Source: Flammula alnicola (Eukaryota > Basidiomycota > Agaricomycetes > Agaricales > Strophariaceae). From it: a stretch of DNA of 64,000 nucleotides. Below, piece after piece: positions 35,472 to 49,374 of this stretch. Position 1 is the first letter of the stretch. Each line of letters opens with the position of its first letter. The stretch is from assembly GCA_015499995.1 (NCBI GenBank), contig JADNRV010000054.1, forward strand, positions 124,001-188,000. The letters run 5' to 3'. The translations under genes were made by a program, and so were the position numbers. The notes under the pieces were generated by a model. That model was not told the DNA's origin. It did no database searches and was given only the letters and a program-made list of their open reading frames with translations.

Positions 35472-37313
35472 CTAGATATCGAAGAATGGCCTCTCAGCGC
35501 TCTGTTGTTGCTGCTGCTGCTGCTGCTGGAGAGCAAAAGGATTGTGGCTCGACCCTGTCTGGTGGGAGAGGAGCGTCTTGCCAGCATCTGTGTATCCATA
35601 CCTGAGTAAGACAAACTAAAGTCAGACATAATTGCAAACAAGCAAGAAGATAAGATAAAGCACCTCAACGCGCCGATGTTACCGAACGTGTCCTGCCCGC
35701 CCTCGCGATCTGCGAACAGCGCCGTGAGAGCCTCGTTTTGGTCTTTTGTCTTGACAGCGATGGGTCGTCCTTGGGTGGAGGCCTGGGACGGCGGTTGAGG
35801 CGACGAGGATAGCGACGATAGATGCGAAGTCGAGTGGTTGTCGTATGTTCCCTGGAGGTTAAACGAGGGCGACGGACGTTGCAACGACGGATGTGGCGAT
35901 GGTGTGAGAGAGGAAGGAGAGGCTGGAGCGAATGGGTTGTTGTTCCTGCAAAGGTCACGAACGAGAACCGCGTTATCAGATGAGATCGAAGGGTCAGAAA
36001 ACCGTAAGGTATGGACTTACCCAAACCCAGTAGGCTGAACTGCCAACGGCTGTTGTGCAAACAGATTCTGTTGTTGTTGTTGTTGTTGTTGCTGCTGTTG
36101 CATTTGCAAGAGTTGCTGTTGGCGCTGCCATTCATCCTGTTGCTGCTGTTGCTGCTGTGCTTGTTGCTGTTGAAGCATAAACAACTGCTGCTGGCGGAGA
36201 AATTCGGCCTGTTGCGCCTCCTGTTCCGCTTGTGCTTGTTGCTGGTACGGGTTGAAGGCAGTGAACTGTGGCTGCATTTGCGTGAACTGAGGCTGAACTG
36301 TATATTGGGGCTGAAGGCCAACAGCATAGGGCGTGGGATCGATGAGCGGGAATGGGTTGTTGCTGTGCGCGGAATTTGGTGGTGGCCTGTAAAGTATAGT
36401 CTCAGGCATAAATTCGAGACAGGATCAGAAAAACGTACAGTTGATTGGCATCGTCGAAAAGAGCGGCAGCATTCGAGCTCTCCAGATCGTGCTTTCGCTT
36501 TTCTTCCTCCTCCTTGCTCAATTTCAGGGCTTGTTGTAAGTCCCTTTCCTCGGCCGTCAACCTATCTTGAGCAAGGCTCTTCTTGCTCTCCTCGATTGCC
36601 CGCCTTAGTTCATCCTCGTCGCGGTTGGGCCTCTTCCCGGCCAGACCATTGGTGCCCTGCCTCCTCCGCGCATTTTCGTCCTCTGGTTCTCCTGCCTCCT
36701 GATCATATCCCTCTGCCCCACGTATCATGCGATCCCGCATAGAGGCACGGGACCGTCGCTCCTCACGGAGACGTGATTCATCTTGCAGAAGGTTAGTGAT
36801 ATCTTTTGCCTTCTGCCGGACGTTGGCACCCTGATCTTTACCGTCTTCATCGATGTACTGAAACTCTTTGAGGGTCTTGACCACGTAGATGTTGTCGCGG
36901 AAGTAGATGACCACGTTTTCCGAACCTTGATGAAGACAGTAATCTAGCACCGTCAAACTCTAACGTTTCATAGTTGGACCGTTAATGCGCTGTTCTCGCC
37001 GATGTGAACAATTTCGCACCTTGAAAACATGCCGCCAATTCTTTCCTTTATCATTCAGACGCTTGTCAATCATCTCCATGATCTCTATGAAGTCGTTTCT
37101 GAAATCCACGAGATCCGTTAGTGACTCCTCACGGCGCCTGTTCATCAGGACACTCAACTGATTATACGTCAGCTGCGCGATTTCATTCATCTGCGTGCCC
37201 GATGGGCCCCAGGGGTCGTTGGAAGTGGCATCGCGAACTTTAGCTTGTGTATCCGAGTACCCTTTGGTATAGTTTTTTGTGACGCGAAGGGCTGCCTTGC
37301 CAAAGTGCTGCAT
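35472..37313 (-). CDS. ent1: Epsin (ENTH-domain endocytic adaptor)
   Basis: Six minus-strand exons join in phase: 37313-37159, 37098-37020, 36959-36439, 36386-36021, 35945-35664 and 35601-35472 (510 residues). The ENTH domain spans residues 1-150 (VRDATSNDPWGPSG, FIEIMEMIDKRLNDKGKNWR, LTVLDYCLHQGSENVVIYFR, LKEFQYIDEDGKDQGANVRQ). Two ubiquitin-interacting motifs follow (EDELRRAIEESKKSLAQ and ERDLQQALKLSKEEEE), then a poly-Gln region and NPF motifs (NNPFPL, NNPFAP, HNPFAL) for EH-domain partners. Epsins bind PIP2, ubiquitylated cargo and clathrin during endocytosis. The first intron is 60 nt and stop-free, so retention would insert 20 residues. It carries a CTAAC branch site, and splicing restores the family sequence. 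Confidence 0.95.
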
Positions 37314-37436
37314 GGTGGCAAGAAGATTCCGACAAAGCACAGCAACTACTGCGCGGAGGTCGGTTATCACGGAGAGGAATTCGTGGAAATTCCATTTGCC
37401 GCAAATATAATACTCGATGATCCCATCATTATTATA

Positions 37437-37507
37437 ACACTGATGGTGAAGCGGTTATCATGCTTGCCTTCCAAGCAAGCGGCAGGGGTTCGACTCCCCT
37501 TCAGTGT
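37437..37507 (+). tRNA. tRNA-Gly (anticodon TCC), second copy
   Basis: 71 nt identical to the tRNA at 26928-26998 but on the other strand: acceptor ACACTGA/TCAGTGT, anticodon loop CTTCCAA, T-arm AGGGG-TTCGACT-CCCCT, followed by a TTTTT pol III stop at about 37510. It lies 124 bases upstream of the epsin start, divergently arranged. Confidence 0.95.
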
Positions 37508-37778
37508 ACTTTTTGAGTCTCCCGAGTTTTTTCAACTTAATTCCACCTTGGAAACTCACTGTATACAATTTAAAAATTCGGAGGTACATACTTAAGCATC
37601 TCTACTCCAATTCCCATTCCTTTCTCCGGTTGACTGTCTTGCCGATACGCGGATGCGGCCCAACTTGAAGTCTATCAGGGATTTGTTCTTCTACATATTC
37701 AATATCATACTGTTGAGTAGACGCAATTATGATAGTTTATGGATGTCTTCTCTATCCTCAAGATACAATACTCCTGAT
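37508..37778. other. Short gap, no gene
   Basis: A/T-rich DNA between the tRNA and the 3' end of the split F-box gene. Nothing was recognised. Confidence 0.4.
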
Positions 37779-38307
37779 TCAACTTGAAAAATTAGGGCTG
37801 GGTTGTGGTAGGAAAATGAATTTCACAGAAGAATTGCCCGACAGGCGAGGCATCAGAATACGTGGCGTAGCCGCCCACTCCTCTCTGTCATAGACCCTCG
37901 CTCCAAAAAAAGAAAGGCATATGTATACTGTCCGAAGGGTAGCATATTGAGGCGTGGCGAGCAACTCGTCGAGTTTGGTAAAATCGTCGCGTAAACTGGA
38001 TTGGTTTACGGGAAGAATGAGACGGATAGATATCCCGAGATACACCAGCGAGGGCATACCGGACATGCCCTTTAATATGGCTGTCGGAAGAGAATGTATT
38101 GTGGCATCAAAGCCGCCATGGAACCAGATTTGGAACCACAATGTTCCGAGCGTTTCCAACGACCTTGGATGAACACGGTTGAGAATGTTAGGCAGATGTA
38201 TATATTCTGATGCTGATTAAAATATCTCGATATTAGCGCAGCTTCTTCATTTACGCACACGATGAAATTTAAATCTTACGCTCGGTGGAAATATCTAGAG
38301 TCTTGAG

Positions 38308-38747
38308 TAGTGATGTGCAGGCTCGGCTCAGAAGCCCTAAGCCGGCCGGGCCGAGCCCAAGCCCTCCAAGCCGTTGCCAGGGCTTGCGAGGGCCTACGGC
38401 TCGGGCTTAGGATTTTTCAAGCCTTGAGCCGCGGCTTCAGGCCGTGGCAGATTCTTGGGGCATACATGCACTTATTTCACTTGAATAGGGTGCTCCAACT
38501 GGAACCCAACATGCAGTCCAAGTCAAATATTGCATTCAGGAATGTTTCCAGGATGCCGCGCGTTAGATGGGCGTCTGTTCGGATCGGTGCACGTGCTTCA
38601 TCTGCTTAGTTTAGTACATGGGAAAAAGCCGCGGCTTAAGCCCGAGCCGGGCCCAAGCCTTGTGAAGCCGTTGGTCACGGCTCGGGCTTGGGATTTTCCA
38701 GGCTCTGCTCAGGCCGAGCCGAGCCGAGCCGGGCCCGCACATCACTA
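38308..38747. mobile_element. Non-autonomous hAT-like element (440 bp) with 8 bp target duplication
   Basis: The element begins TAGTGATGTGCAGGC at 38308 and ends with the near-perfect inverse ...GCCCGCACATCACTA at 38747. The flanking bases 38300-38307 and 38748-38755 are both GTCTTGAG, an exact 8-base target duplication. Terminal repeats starting with a TAGTGATG-type word and an 8-base duplication are the hallmarks of the hAT superfamily. The interior is GC-rich with repeated AAGCC / GGCTT inverted words and has no transposase. Removing the element plus one GTCTTGAG restores the F-box reading frame across the site, which fixes both boundaries. Confidence 0.85.
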
Positions 38748-39257
38748 GTCTTGAGTTGGGTCATTCCTTCCAACAAGAGGGCAATGGGGGCTTCATCCTG
38801 GGGGGAGCACAATGTTGCCGAAAACATCTCGAGGTAAGATAGATCGAGTATGGGAAGCCCATTAGAACGAGTAAAATGGAACAGGGGAGCTACTGAGCTA
38901 TATCCAGACCCTTGAAATGAAAAGGATTTGAGTTGAATGGAATCTGCATCGGAAATTAACTCCTGGATTGACTGTGCATATGTGAAGGCCGAAGACCCAT
39001 TGAGGCTGAGGGTGTCCAGGCGCGCTGTAGGAAGGATAATCGAAACAGGGACGTTGATATGCTCCGACAAGAAGAGATATCTGAGAGTGGGCGTTTGAAT
39101 CATCTTCCTAAGCCCCATCTGCAGAGAAGACGGGATGGAGTTCCAATCCTGCATAAGCCTAGTTTGATCGTCGAAAAAGTAAAAGACATATAACTGTTCT
39201 AGACGGTCGAATTTTTGTAGAAGCTGGAGGAGTGCTTCGTCATTATAGTTGGATTCA

Positions 39258-41280
39258 CATCAGGAAAACCGTAATCTGTATATTTGGCACCATTTAGCGC
39301 CATGGTACCCAATGGATCCAATGTAACCCAATGGAGTGAAACAATGGACCATGTTACATACTTAAGCGCTTGTTAGTTCAAAATAGTGCACCATTGGTGC
39401 ACCATGTAATGTATAAATTTCAGCTGGTGTAAAATTATGCATATTAATCATGGATTCTGCACCACTAACAGTCAATGAATAAATGTCTTTTCCTCAGCTC
39501 AGAATGGTTCATAAATGGGGCACCAAGGAGCGTCCATTGTGCACCGTGGGACATCCTTGATGCCATGCACGTTTATTTAGGTCTACGGATGTAGGTAACC
39601 TAATGAAAATTAATGATACATGAAAAATGTAGAGAAAGACAGGCTAATATAAATATCTTCAAGTTTGCCGTGGCACGAACGGGAGTGAGGCGGAAGCAAA
39701 GACGATGCATAGAGATGAACTACCTCGTTCGTACTCGCCGCTGTTTCCTTTCATGACCACTTCCACCCACTGCACCTCAACTACTCGCACACTCGCCTCG
39801 CTTCCTAGTGGCCTCTTGGACCCATCGGCATATGGTAAACTGGCACTGGTATTGTCGTCATCGAGCCTGGACTTCAAGGTGAGGAAGAGGCACAGGGGAG
39901 GGCGAGGATGTCAGGGTTACATTATTGATAGCAGTGGCCTTCGTCGCCGTTCGTAAGTGATGGATTTCGCATTGAGGAAGGGACGTACTTATGGGCGGAT
40001 GAGTTCAAGGCTGAGGAGAACGCCATTTCACGAACAAGTCGATTCAAACTCAGCCATGCCACGTGATTGTGTATGTTGAATGTTCAAACATTCAACGAAT
40101 TACCTCGCGTCTCTTGCTTCCCAACCACCACGTACCCCAACCCCCCATCCATTACCCACCCATATCCTCACCGCTCCGAGATCTGTAATGTCAACATTGG
40201 CCAACGACTACCGGTGACAACGTCTGAACCGTAGTACTCCCTCAGCGTCAACACCTTGCCCAGCACTCTCATCGTCGCCGATGCGCTGGATCATCCCAAA
40301 CCGCAGTGGTTACACATTGGAAGGGTCCGAAAGGCATTGAGAATGAGCAGGTAAAGTGGCACTCGCCTCTGTTCGACATTGTTGACCCACGCCCTTTCTA
40401 AACCTCAACAGCAGGGGCTCATGGAGCGCCACGTCATCGCAGAGCAACGCGGCCCTCTACGATGACGATAAACTCATTGCATGGTACGTCGGGCCTATTT
40501 CTATAGTTAATCTCGAGCAGGTGTATCCGGCCGCTGTGCATTACCCGCTTGACTCCAAATGGAGACGCAAGACCTGGCAACGGCAAGACCGCCAGCGGAC
40601 ACACAACAAGGGAAAGGTAAGCCCACCTGCTGACTCTCTGCCTCCCATTCGCTCTCACCTCTTTCACCTGATCCCAGCAGTGCCCCGACTTTGCACGGCG
40701 ATGGACAATGCCTGGCACAAAGGCGACGAGAACCCTGTAGCACCAGAAATGTAAGCTCCTCCCGCCTCCGTCTCTAGTCCAACCACGCTGATGCATGTGA
40801 CATCCAGCTACCACCACCGACAGTGAACACACCATGCTCACCGCCTCCCCCTTTCGCTGGTCTTGCATATTGAACTCGTTACTTGTATAAGCGACTAGAC
40901 ATAGACAGCGATAATACTTTGCTTTACATTTATCTATACCTAGGTCTCGTTGTACTTCGGTAGTCCCAATAAATTTTTGTTTGAACTCTACTTTATGTGG
41001 TGGTGCGATTAATTTCAGCTGCCTAGAGCCCCTCTATCTGACAAAAATTAGGTTTCATTCTTCCACAATTCTAATCCATGAAGGCAAAATAACGTACAAT
41101 GGTGCACCATTTTTCAAGGCATATTTTTACCAACGTTCCATTCAGTTCACTGTACACCATTTGATCCATTTGATCCAAAGTGTACAATTATCTACAATGA
41201 GGCACTTCGGTGCAATTTTATGCAATTTTCAGTCAAATTTTCGATTCATGATGCATAATGGTAGATTGAAGGTTTTAGGC
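39258..41280. mobile_element. About 2.0 kb insertion inside the split F-box gene
   Basis: The boundaries are inferred from the point where F-box homology stops on each side (..GGATTCA at 39257 and TCATGGG.. at 41281). The ends show a weak inverted similarity: AGGAAAACC..AATCT near 39261, and AAAACC..AATCT in the reverse complement of the other end. Both ends have subterminal CAATGG/GATCCAATG-type words (39310-39350 and 41100-41190). Inside, 39660-40860 looks like ordinary captured DNA with short open frames only. No transposase and no clear target duplication (only TCA is shared), so the element type is unknown. Confidence 0.45.
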
Positions 41281-41585
41281 TCATGGGAATAGAAGTAAAA
41301 TGTGCGGACGTAGCCAGGGATTTGCGGGCTACTTGCGACCAAACATTCCATATTCTTTACCGGGATGTGTAGCTGATTTCTCGGACGCGGTCTGGGGCGG
41401 GGACGCTCAGGATCGTCAAATTGCCGCGGGCGAAGGTAGATCGTCGAGAATATATGCTTTCGGCATAGTGGAAGGAGGGAACGGCAGGTTAAGGACAGTG
41501 ATCGAAGGGTCTCGAAATCTGGGTATTCGGCAAGGATTTCGGTGATGTTATCGAAGATGTCAATGGAAAGATCGCTGGTCTCCAT

Positions 41586-42047
41586 CCTAGTGCAGAGTTA
41601 GCATATTGCAGATCAATGAGCAATCCTGTCGGAAGAAACCGACTTACAGACCTCAAGCAAGAACCTATTAGTGATATCGAGTCAGGCGAGGGTAGCTGGT
41701 GGCCAACGTTCAACGTTCAACGTTCAACCCTTTAGATACTGTATCCAGGAATGCAGGCCTCATAACCAAACCGCTCCCAGCCAGTCACGCGCACGGCAAG
41801 TAGCGGGCGATCCTGAGAGAGAAATCACATAAAAATCTGTCTGCACTGAGGTGGCTCGTGTACTGTACATGAATTACTGTGTGTGGAGCGAAGGAATGGC
41901 TGTGATAGAAGTGTACAATAATATGTCCTAGAAGTGAGGAATAGTTTTTTGGTAGCAATAAAATGTTGAACGAGGTAGAATATCATGGGATTATACTTCA
42001 AAAATAAATGTTGGGTGAAAATATTCGCAATCCAATCCTCCACCACT
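41586..42047. other. Gap with a short (CAACGTT)n run
   Basis: Presumed promoter of the split F-box gene and 3' flank of the deacetylase gene. At about 41704-41728 the 7-base unit CAACGTT is repeated three times plus CAAC. No gene is supported. Confidence 0.45.
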
Positions 42048-44298
42048 CTAGTTAGGCAATAGCCCCACTGCCGCTGCACAAGCAAAACCCACAACAAATG
42101 CTGTAAACATTTTGATGCCCCCATCGCCGCTCGTCCATCCCAAGCGCGACGCATCGCCTGTCTTTGGCGAACCCACAGTCTCCAGACCGCCCGGAGATGG
42201 GGAGGTAGGTCCCTGGTTCGTTGAACCGCCGCCTCCCGCTCCTGGCCTCGCTGTGGCGGTGAGATTGGTGGAGTTCGTGACAAGCTTGACGTTTCCAGCG
42301 ATGTCTGCGAGGAATATCACAATAAACCATCTAGCCGTAATTTCAAAATATTGTATGACTGACATTGCACGAATGAAGGCATGGTGTAGTTATCTTCAAC
42401 GTATGGGTGCGTGACATTAAGACCAACAGCAACGGGTACGATGTACTGTTAAATAAGGAAGGACAGTCAGAATGGAGGATGAAAGGTTGGCAGAAGCATG
42501 AATGTTAAACGCACCTTGAAGACAGCCTTGAGCATAGGGTAGTACTTGATGGCTTCTGCCATCGTGAAGTCGTTCAGCTCATGAGCCAAAATCATAGTCC
42601 CGACCTGAATCTCTCATGAGACGCGCAAAAACACACACACAAATTTTAACTCACGTTATCGAACATGCCCTTCTTGGCATCATCGATCATGATGTCGTAC
42701 TCCCTGTCCACGGCTTCGGCGGTGACACCGGCGGTAGAGCCGACCTGCCAATCCTGTGAGTCGTACGTCCAGAGAACGGTCCTCAGTCCCAGGCCATTGG
42801 CAATGGCACGAATGCGATCGTCGACGTCACCGAAAGGGGGCTAAAAGCATCGGCAGCGGGTCAGCAAGAAGTCGAAGTCTGAAAGGAACAGAAAAAGTTG
42901 TCCAAGGAAATAGGGTACACACCCTCCAGCATGTGGGCGTTACGCCAGTGGCTATTTTGACTGCTTGCATCTACAGATACAATATAGTTAGAACTGAATC
43001 GCCTACGGTACCTCTCGCAAGATCTTTGCCTTCGGTTGGGAGAAGCACTTACACCTGAGATGAGGGAACATTATTGAGCGCGAACTTAGACGGAGAGTAG
43101 GGAATACGAACTATAATAGAGTTCGGCGAAAGCATCTGCGCTCTCAAATGCAGTCACTGTAGACAGACGACGATCAAAATACAGAACGCGCTATGGCGTG
43201 GATAAGACTGACTGTAGTGGTGCGACCAAGAATCTTGAGGAGTGGGTCAATATAAGTCGCTCGACGAGTTCAACGTGCAAACTTACGGACACAAATCTCG
43301 TGCCCTATATTCAATCGTTAGCGTGATGAAGTGAAAGGAGCATAGTGCAGCTTACCATCAGTAACAGCCCGAGCAGCTTCCAAAGGCCAGTCCATCACAT
43401 TGCTTCCGATAAAGAACATGGCTACAAGACAACATGAGAACGCTTTCCTCTACTTATAAAAACGAATATGACTTACTAGCTTTCTGGTTCTGCGACAAGA
43501 GGTAATCGTAGAACGCGTTGTGCGAGCAATTGGGACCATCGTCGAATCCATATCCAAGTGTTCGAGGCTACTCAGCGTAATTGTATTTAGGGTCTTGTCG
43601 ACAATATCCATAGTGTGAACTTGCCTCGTTCATAATCGAAACGTCGACCGGTACATTAGGCGCCTTGGGGTTGTTACACTTTGTGCTGGTCCACCAACAG
43701 TCAGGATCGTCCGCTGGATAATTCAAGGCGGTGAAGTCTCCTTGAAGAGTGCCCTGAAAGACAGATCAGTCGTCACGCCAGAGGCACCTCGTGTACTGAA
43801 GGGAATATACCTTAGGCGCGATATCAGGGACATTGGGTTGAATGCTCGCCCATTTAGCCATGGCGTTGTTGTCTTCAGGAAGAATAGTAGCAGCTCCCCA
43901 TATCGGAGGGAATGAAGCGATCGCGCTGGCGATTGGGGCGTAGTAATATGGCTCGCATGGTTTACCAGGGCCTAAAGAAGGGGGAATTGATATGATCAGA
44001 AATTGAATGCGTTGCCCAACCAGAAATCATAACAATGTCGGCCTTGTTCCCAGGTCGCCACCACGACCTTCAGCTCTTAAAATGAGCAGGAAAGACGGAT
44101 AGTAAGAGCAGGCGTGTTCAAACGGTCCAACGGCGAGATGATAAAAGGCGGCTAGATAGCATGGGACGAGGTCAAGATTAAACACATACCTGGAAGAGAA
44201 GGGTCGGCAGCCCCCAATGTACTTTCCGTCGAGTCCTGTGCGGCGACGCGGGAAGTGGAAAAGGCGACCACGCCTAGTGTCAAAACTGCCGGAAGCAT
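42048..44298 (-). CDS. cda: Chitin deacetylase, secreted and GPI-anchored
   Basis: A multi-exon minus-strand gene. Exon 1 (44298-44190) encodes a signal peptide (MLPAVLTLGVVAFSTSRVAA). Later exons give the NodB domain: motif 1 TLGYGFDDGPNCSHNA (catalytic base and metal-binding Asp pair), FFIGSNVMDWP, motif 2 with HTWSH (metal-binding His), motif 3 RPPFGDVDDRIRAIANGLGL, and TVLWTYDSQDW. NVTHPYVEDNYTMPSF follows. The tail is Ser/Gly/Pro-rich and ends with a hydrophobic segment (MFTAFVVGFACAAAVGLL), typical of a GPI signal. The enzyme would convert cell-wall chitin to chitosan. The gene has many 45-60 base introns and I did not join each exon explicitly. Stop at 42048-42050. Confidence 0.9.
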
Positions 44299-45240
44299 TG
44301 GAGTATCCTGTGGTGAGATGTGTGTGTTATGGGCCTGTGGATGGCGGTCTTAGCAGCGAGCGGGTATATTAATGAAGTTGGGAAGGAAGGGTATCGTTTC
44401 CACGACTCCTACGAAGGCGAGAAAGAAAGAGACAAGGAAATAGTATTAGGCGTTCTCGTAAATGAAGGAGGGAAGATTAGGAGGAATATGTGTTGGTGAT
44501 GAATGAATAGAGAAAGAAAGAACAGAAAGCGGCTTGCCACAGCGAATTTTGTAGGCCAAACGCAGCGCGGTATTTTTAGCTTCTACAGCAGCCACATCCA
44601 GTCCCATTGATAATTCGCCGCGAACGCCGAAGGAGGCTGACGATTAGTTGTAGGAGGCAACATATCGATCGCGAGGATAATGCAGCTAGCACTCATATAG
44701 ACCACATGCGAACACAGAAAGCGACATGGCATTAAGAAAACCTGGATCGAGAACATGACCAAGTGCCGAGGGCAGAGCGTAGACCGAGGGTCTCTCCGAT
44801 CACAAATGCCTTGGTAGTTTGCGTTATTTGCGGTAAAGCGTAAAGGAGGAGAGGATAGGTTAGACCACAAGTATACAGCGCCGGCCCTTCAAAAGTCGAG
44901 TCAAGTTGGACAATATGAACATTTGAACTTCGTTGAGTTCAAGCAAGCACGAATCTGCATCACATCAAGGCCACGGTGTACCCTGTACGCGTATTCAGGA
45001 CTTGGTGCCCCCGCGGGTGCTTCGAAATATATTTAAGGGGGACAAGTTAACGATTCCGAGCATCGAGGAGTTGAGAGTAAAAGAAATAGAGGAGTCGGAG
45101 GAAGAAAAGTAAGCCTGCACTTGCCTAGGCCTGGGATTACGTAATCTAATTAAGGGATGTTTTCGTGTCAGAAATTTGCCGAACCTTGACCTAGACTTCT
45201 TCATTTCTCTTCTTTTTCTTGAAGAACGCGGGGGGCTGCG
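44299..45240. other. Divergent promoter region of chitin deacetylase and mitochondrial EF-G
   Basis: 942 bases between two divergent starts. A 95-codon minus-strand frame near 44583-44870 has no support. No specific binding site can be named with confidence. Confidence 0.5.
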
Positions 45241-48289
<3,049 letters not shown>

Positions 48290-49374
48290 ACATTGTATTA
48301 GATTACTCGCACTTCCTAAACATATTCATAATTCCTTACTGCTTATTTATGCTATGCAGCATTATTCATTTCCCTCTGTAACTTCTAACATGGAATTTCA
48401 ATAGCAAAGCCGCTGAGCTTACTCACAACAAGAGAGATTAGATTAGATAATGGTCAGCTTATTTTCTCCTGCAAAGGAGGTCTTCACACCATGTTTGTCC
48501 ATCCCAGTTTACAGCCTATGCAATTTGCCTACTTCTGCTACACTTAGTCACTTGGTTCTTTCAAAGCCTTCTATGCAATTAAGTGTGCAGATCATCACAC
48601 TAATGAGATTACTTGGTAGATTGCCCTTGATACAGCATGGCAGGGTGCAGCTCTATCTATTTTATTGAATGACATCATTCACATGCACCAAATGCAGATG
48701 GAGACAAACCAGCACAACAACCTGATTGACTGAACAATAAAAAGCCTGGCCCTCAAAGTCTTGCAACTACTATTTCTTGGACAACTTTTTCACCATATAA
48801 GAAATGTAGAAAATTACTAGAAATAAAGACATAGACTACATCAGATTATCCTTGACACATTTGCTAAGCTTTCCTGCAAACATCTCTGCCTCCTCCTTTG
48901 AAAACTTCCATACGCTGATGCTCTTCCATTTCGTGATAATATTCCTATCCTCAATTTCCCCTATTATTGCCACCACCTGAGAACCAAGACTGCATGCTTT
49001 GTCCTGTACAAGATCATGATGATCCTCAAGAAAGCGAGAAATAGCTGAGATCCATTTGGACACCGCTGGCATATTGGATGAGAGGACTTCAGTATGAACT
49101 GCATGCATTAATACCATCACCACTGTAAATATGGATAAGCATATGGGAAGAGCCAAGTGGTAACAACACAGACAAATAGTGAGTGCCAAGACTTCAACAT
49201 TATTCAGGGTCTTTATATGAGTAGTAGTCAGGCCATAGTAAATATTTAGAGCAGAGAAACTATAAATACCGGTGTATACATGTGAAAGATTGGACCAAAT
49301 GCAGATATAAGGAGCATGGTGGTGTCATTATTCTGCCATAGAAGGTCAGCAAATATAGAAAAAAAAACTAACAC
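48290..49374. other. A/T-rich stretch, one weak minus-strand ORF
   Basis: From about 48420 base composition changes to A/T-rich. A 117-codon minus-strand frame (48836-49189) ends VWKFSKEEAEMFAGKLSKCV and has KWISAISRFLEDHHDLVQDK upstream. It looks like a helical protein fragment, possibly from an Agaricomycete low-complexity or STAND-associated family, but I cannot name it. No start with a clear context was found. Confidence 0.35.

Larger units (their letters stand above)
37779..41585 (-). pseudogene. F-box-type gene of the local family, split by two insertions
   Basis: Three minus-strand pieces make one gene of the 21.7-26.8 kb family. Piece 1 (41585 to about 41281) has the F-box start (ITEILAEYPDFETLRSL, LTCRSLLPLCRKHIFSTI) up to PGYVRTFYFYSHE. 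Piece 2 (about 39257-38748) continues SNYNDEALLQLLQKFDRLEQL, WNSIPSSLQMGLRKMI, a Leu ladder and LLLEGMTQLK. Piece 3 (below 38300) continues TLDIS to a GTAAG donor, and a second exon runs to the stop at 37779 (LETLGTLWFQ, FTKLDELLATPQYATLR). Between pieces 1 and 2 lie about 2.0 kb of unrelated DNA, and between 2 and 3 a 440 bp element. Homology to the paralogues runs straight across both breaks. As it stands the gene cannot give a full protein unless both insertions are spliced out. Confidence 0.8.

Noticed and set aside
36011..36742. 243-codon plus-strand frame with poly-Leu
   Set aside because: It is the antisense of the poly-Gln and charged regions of epsin (CAG/CAA runs read backwards give CTG/TTG). 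The sense strand has a full domain architecture.
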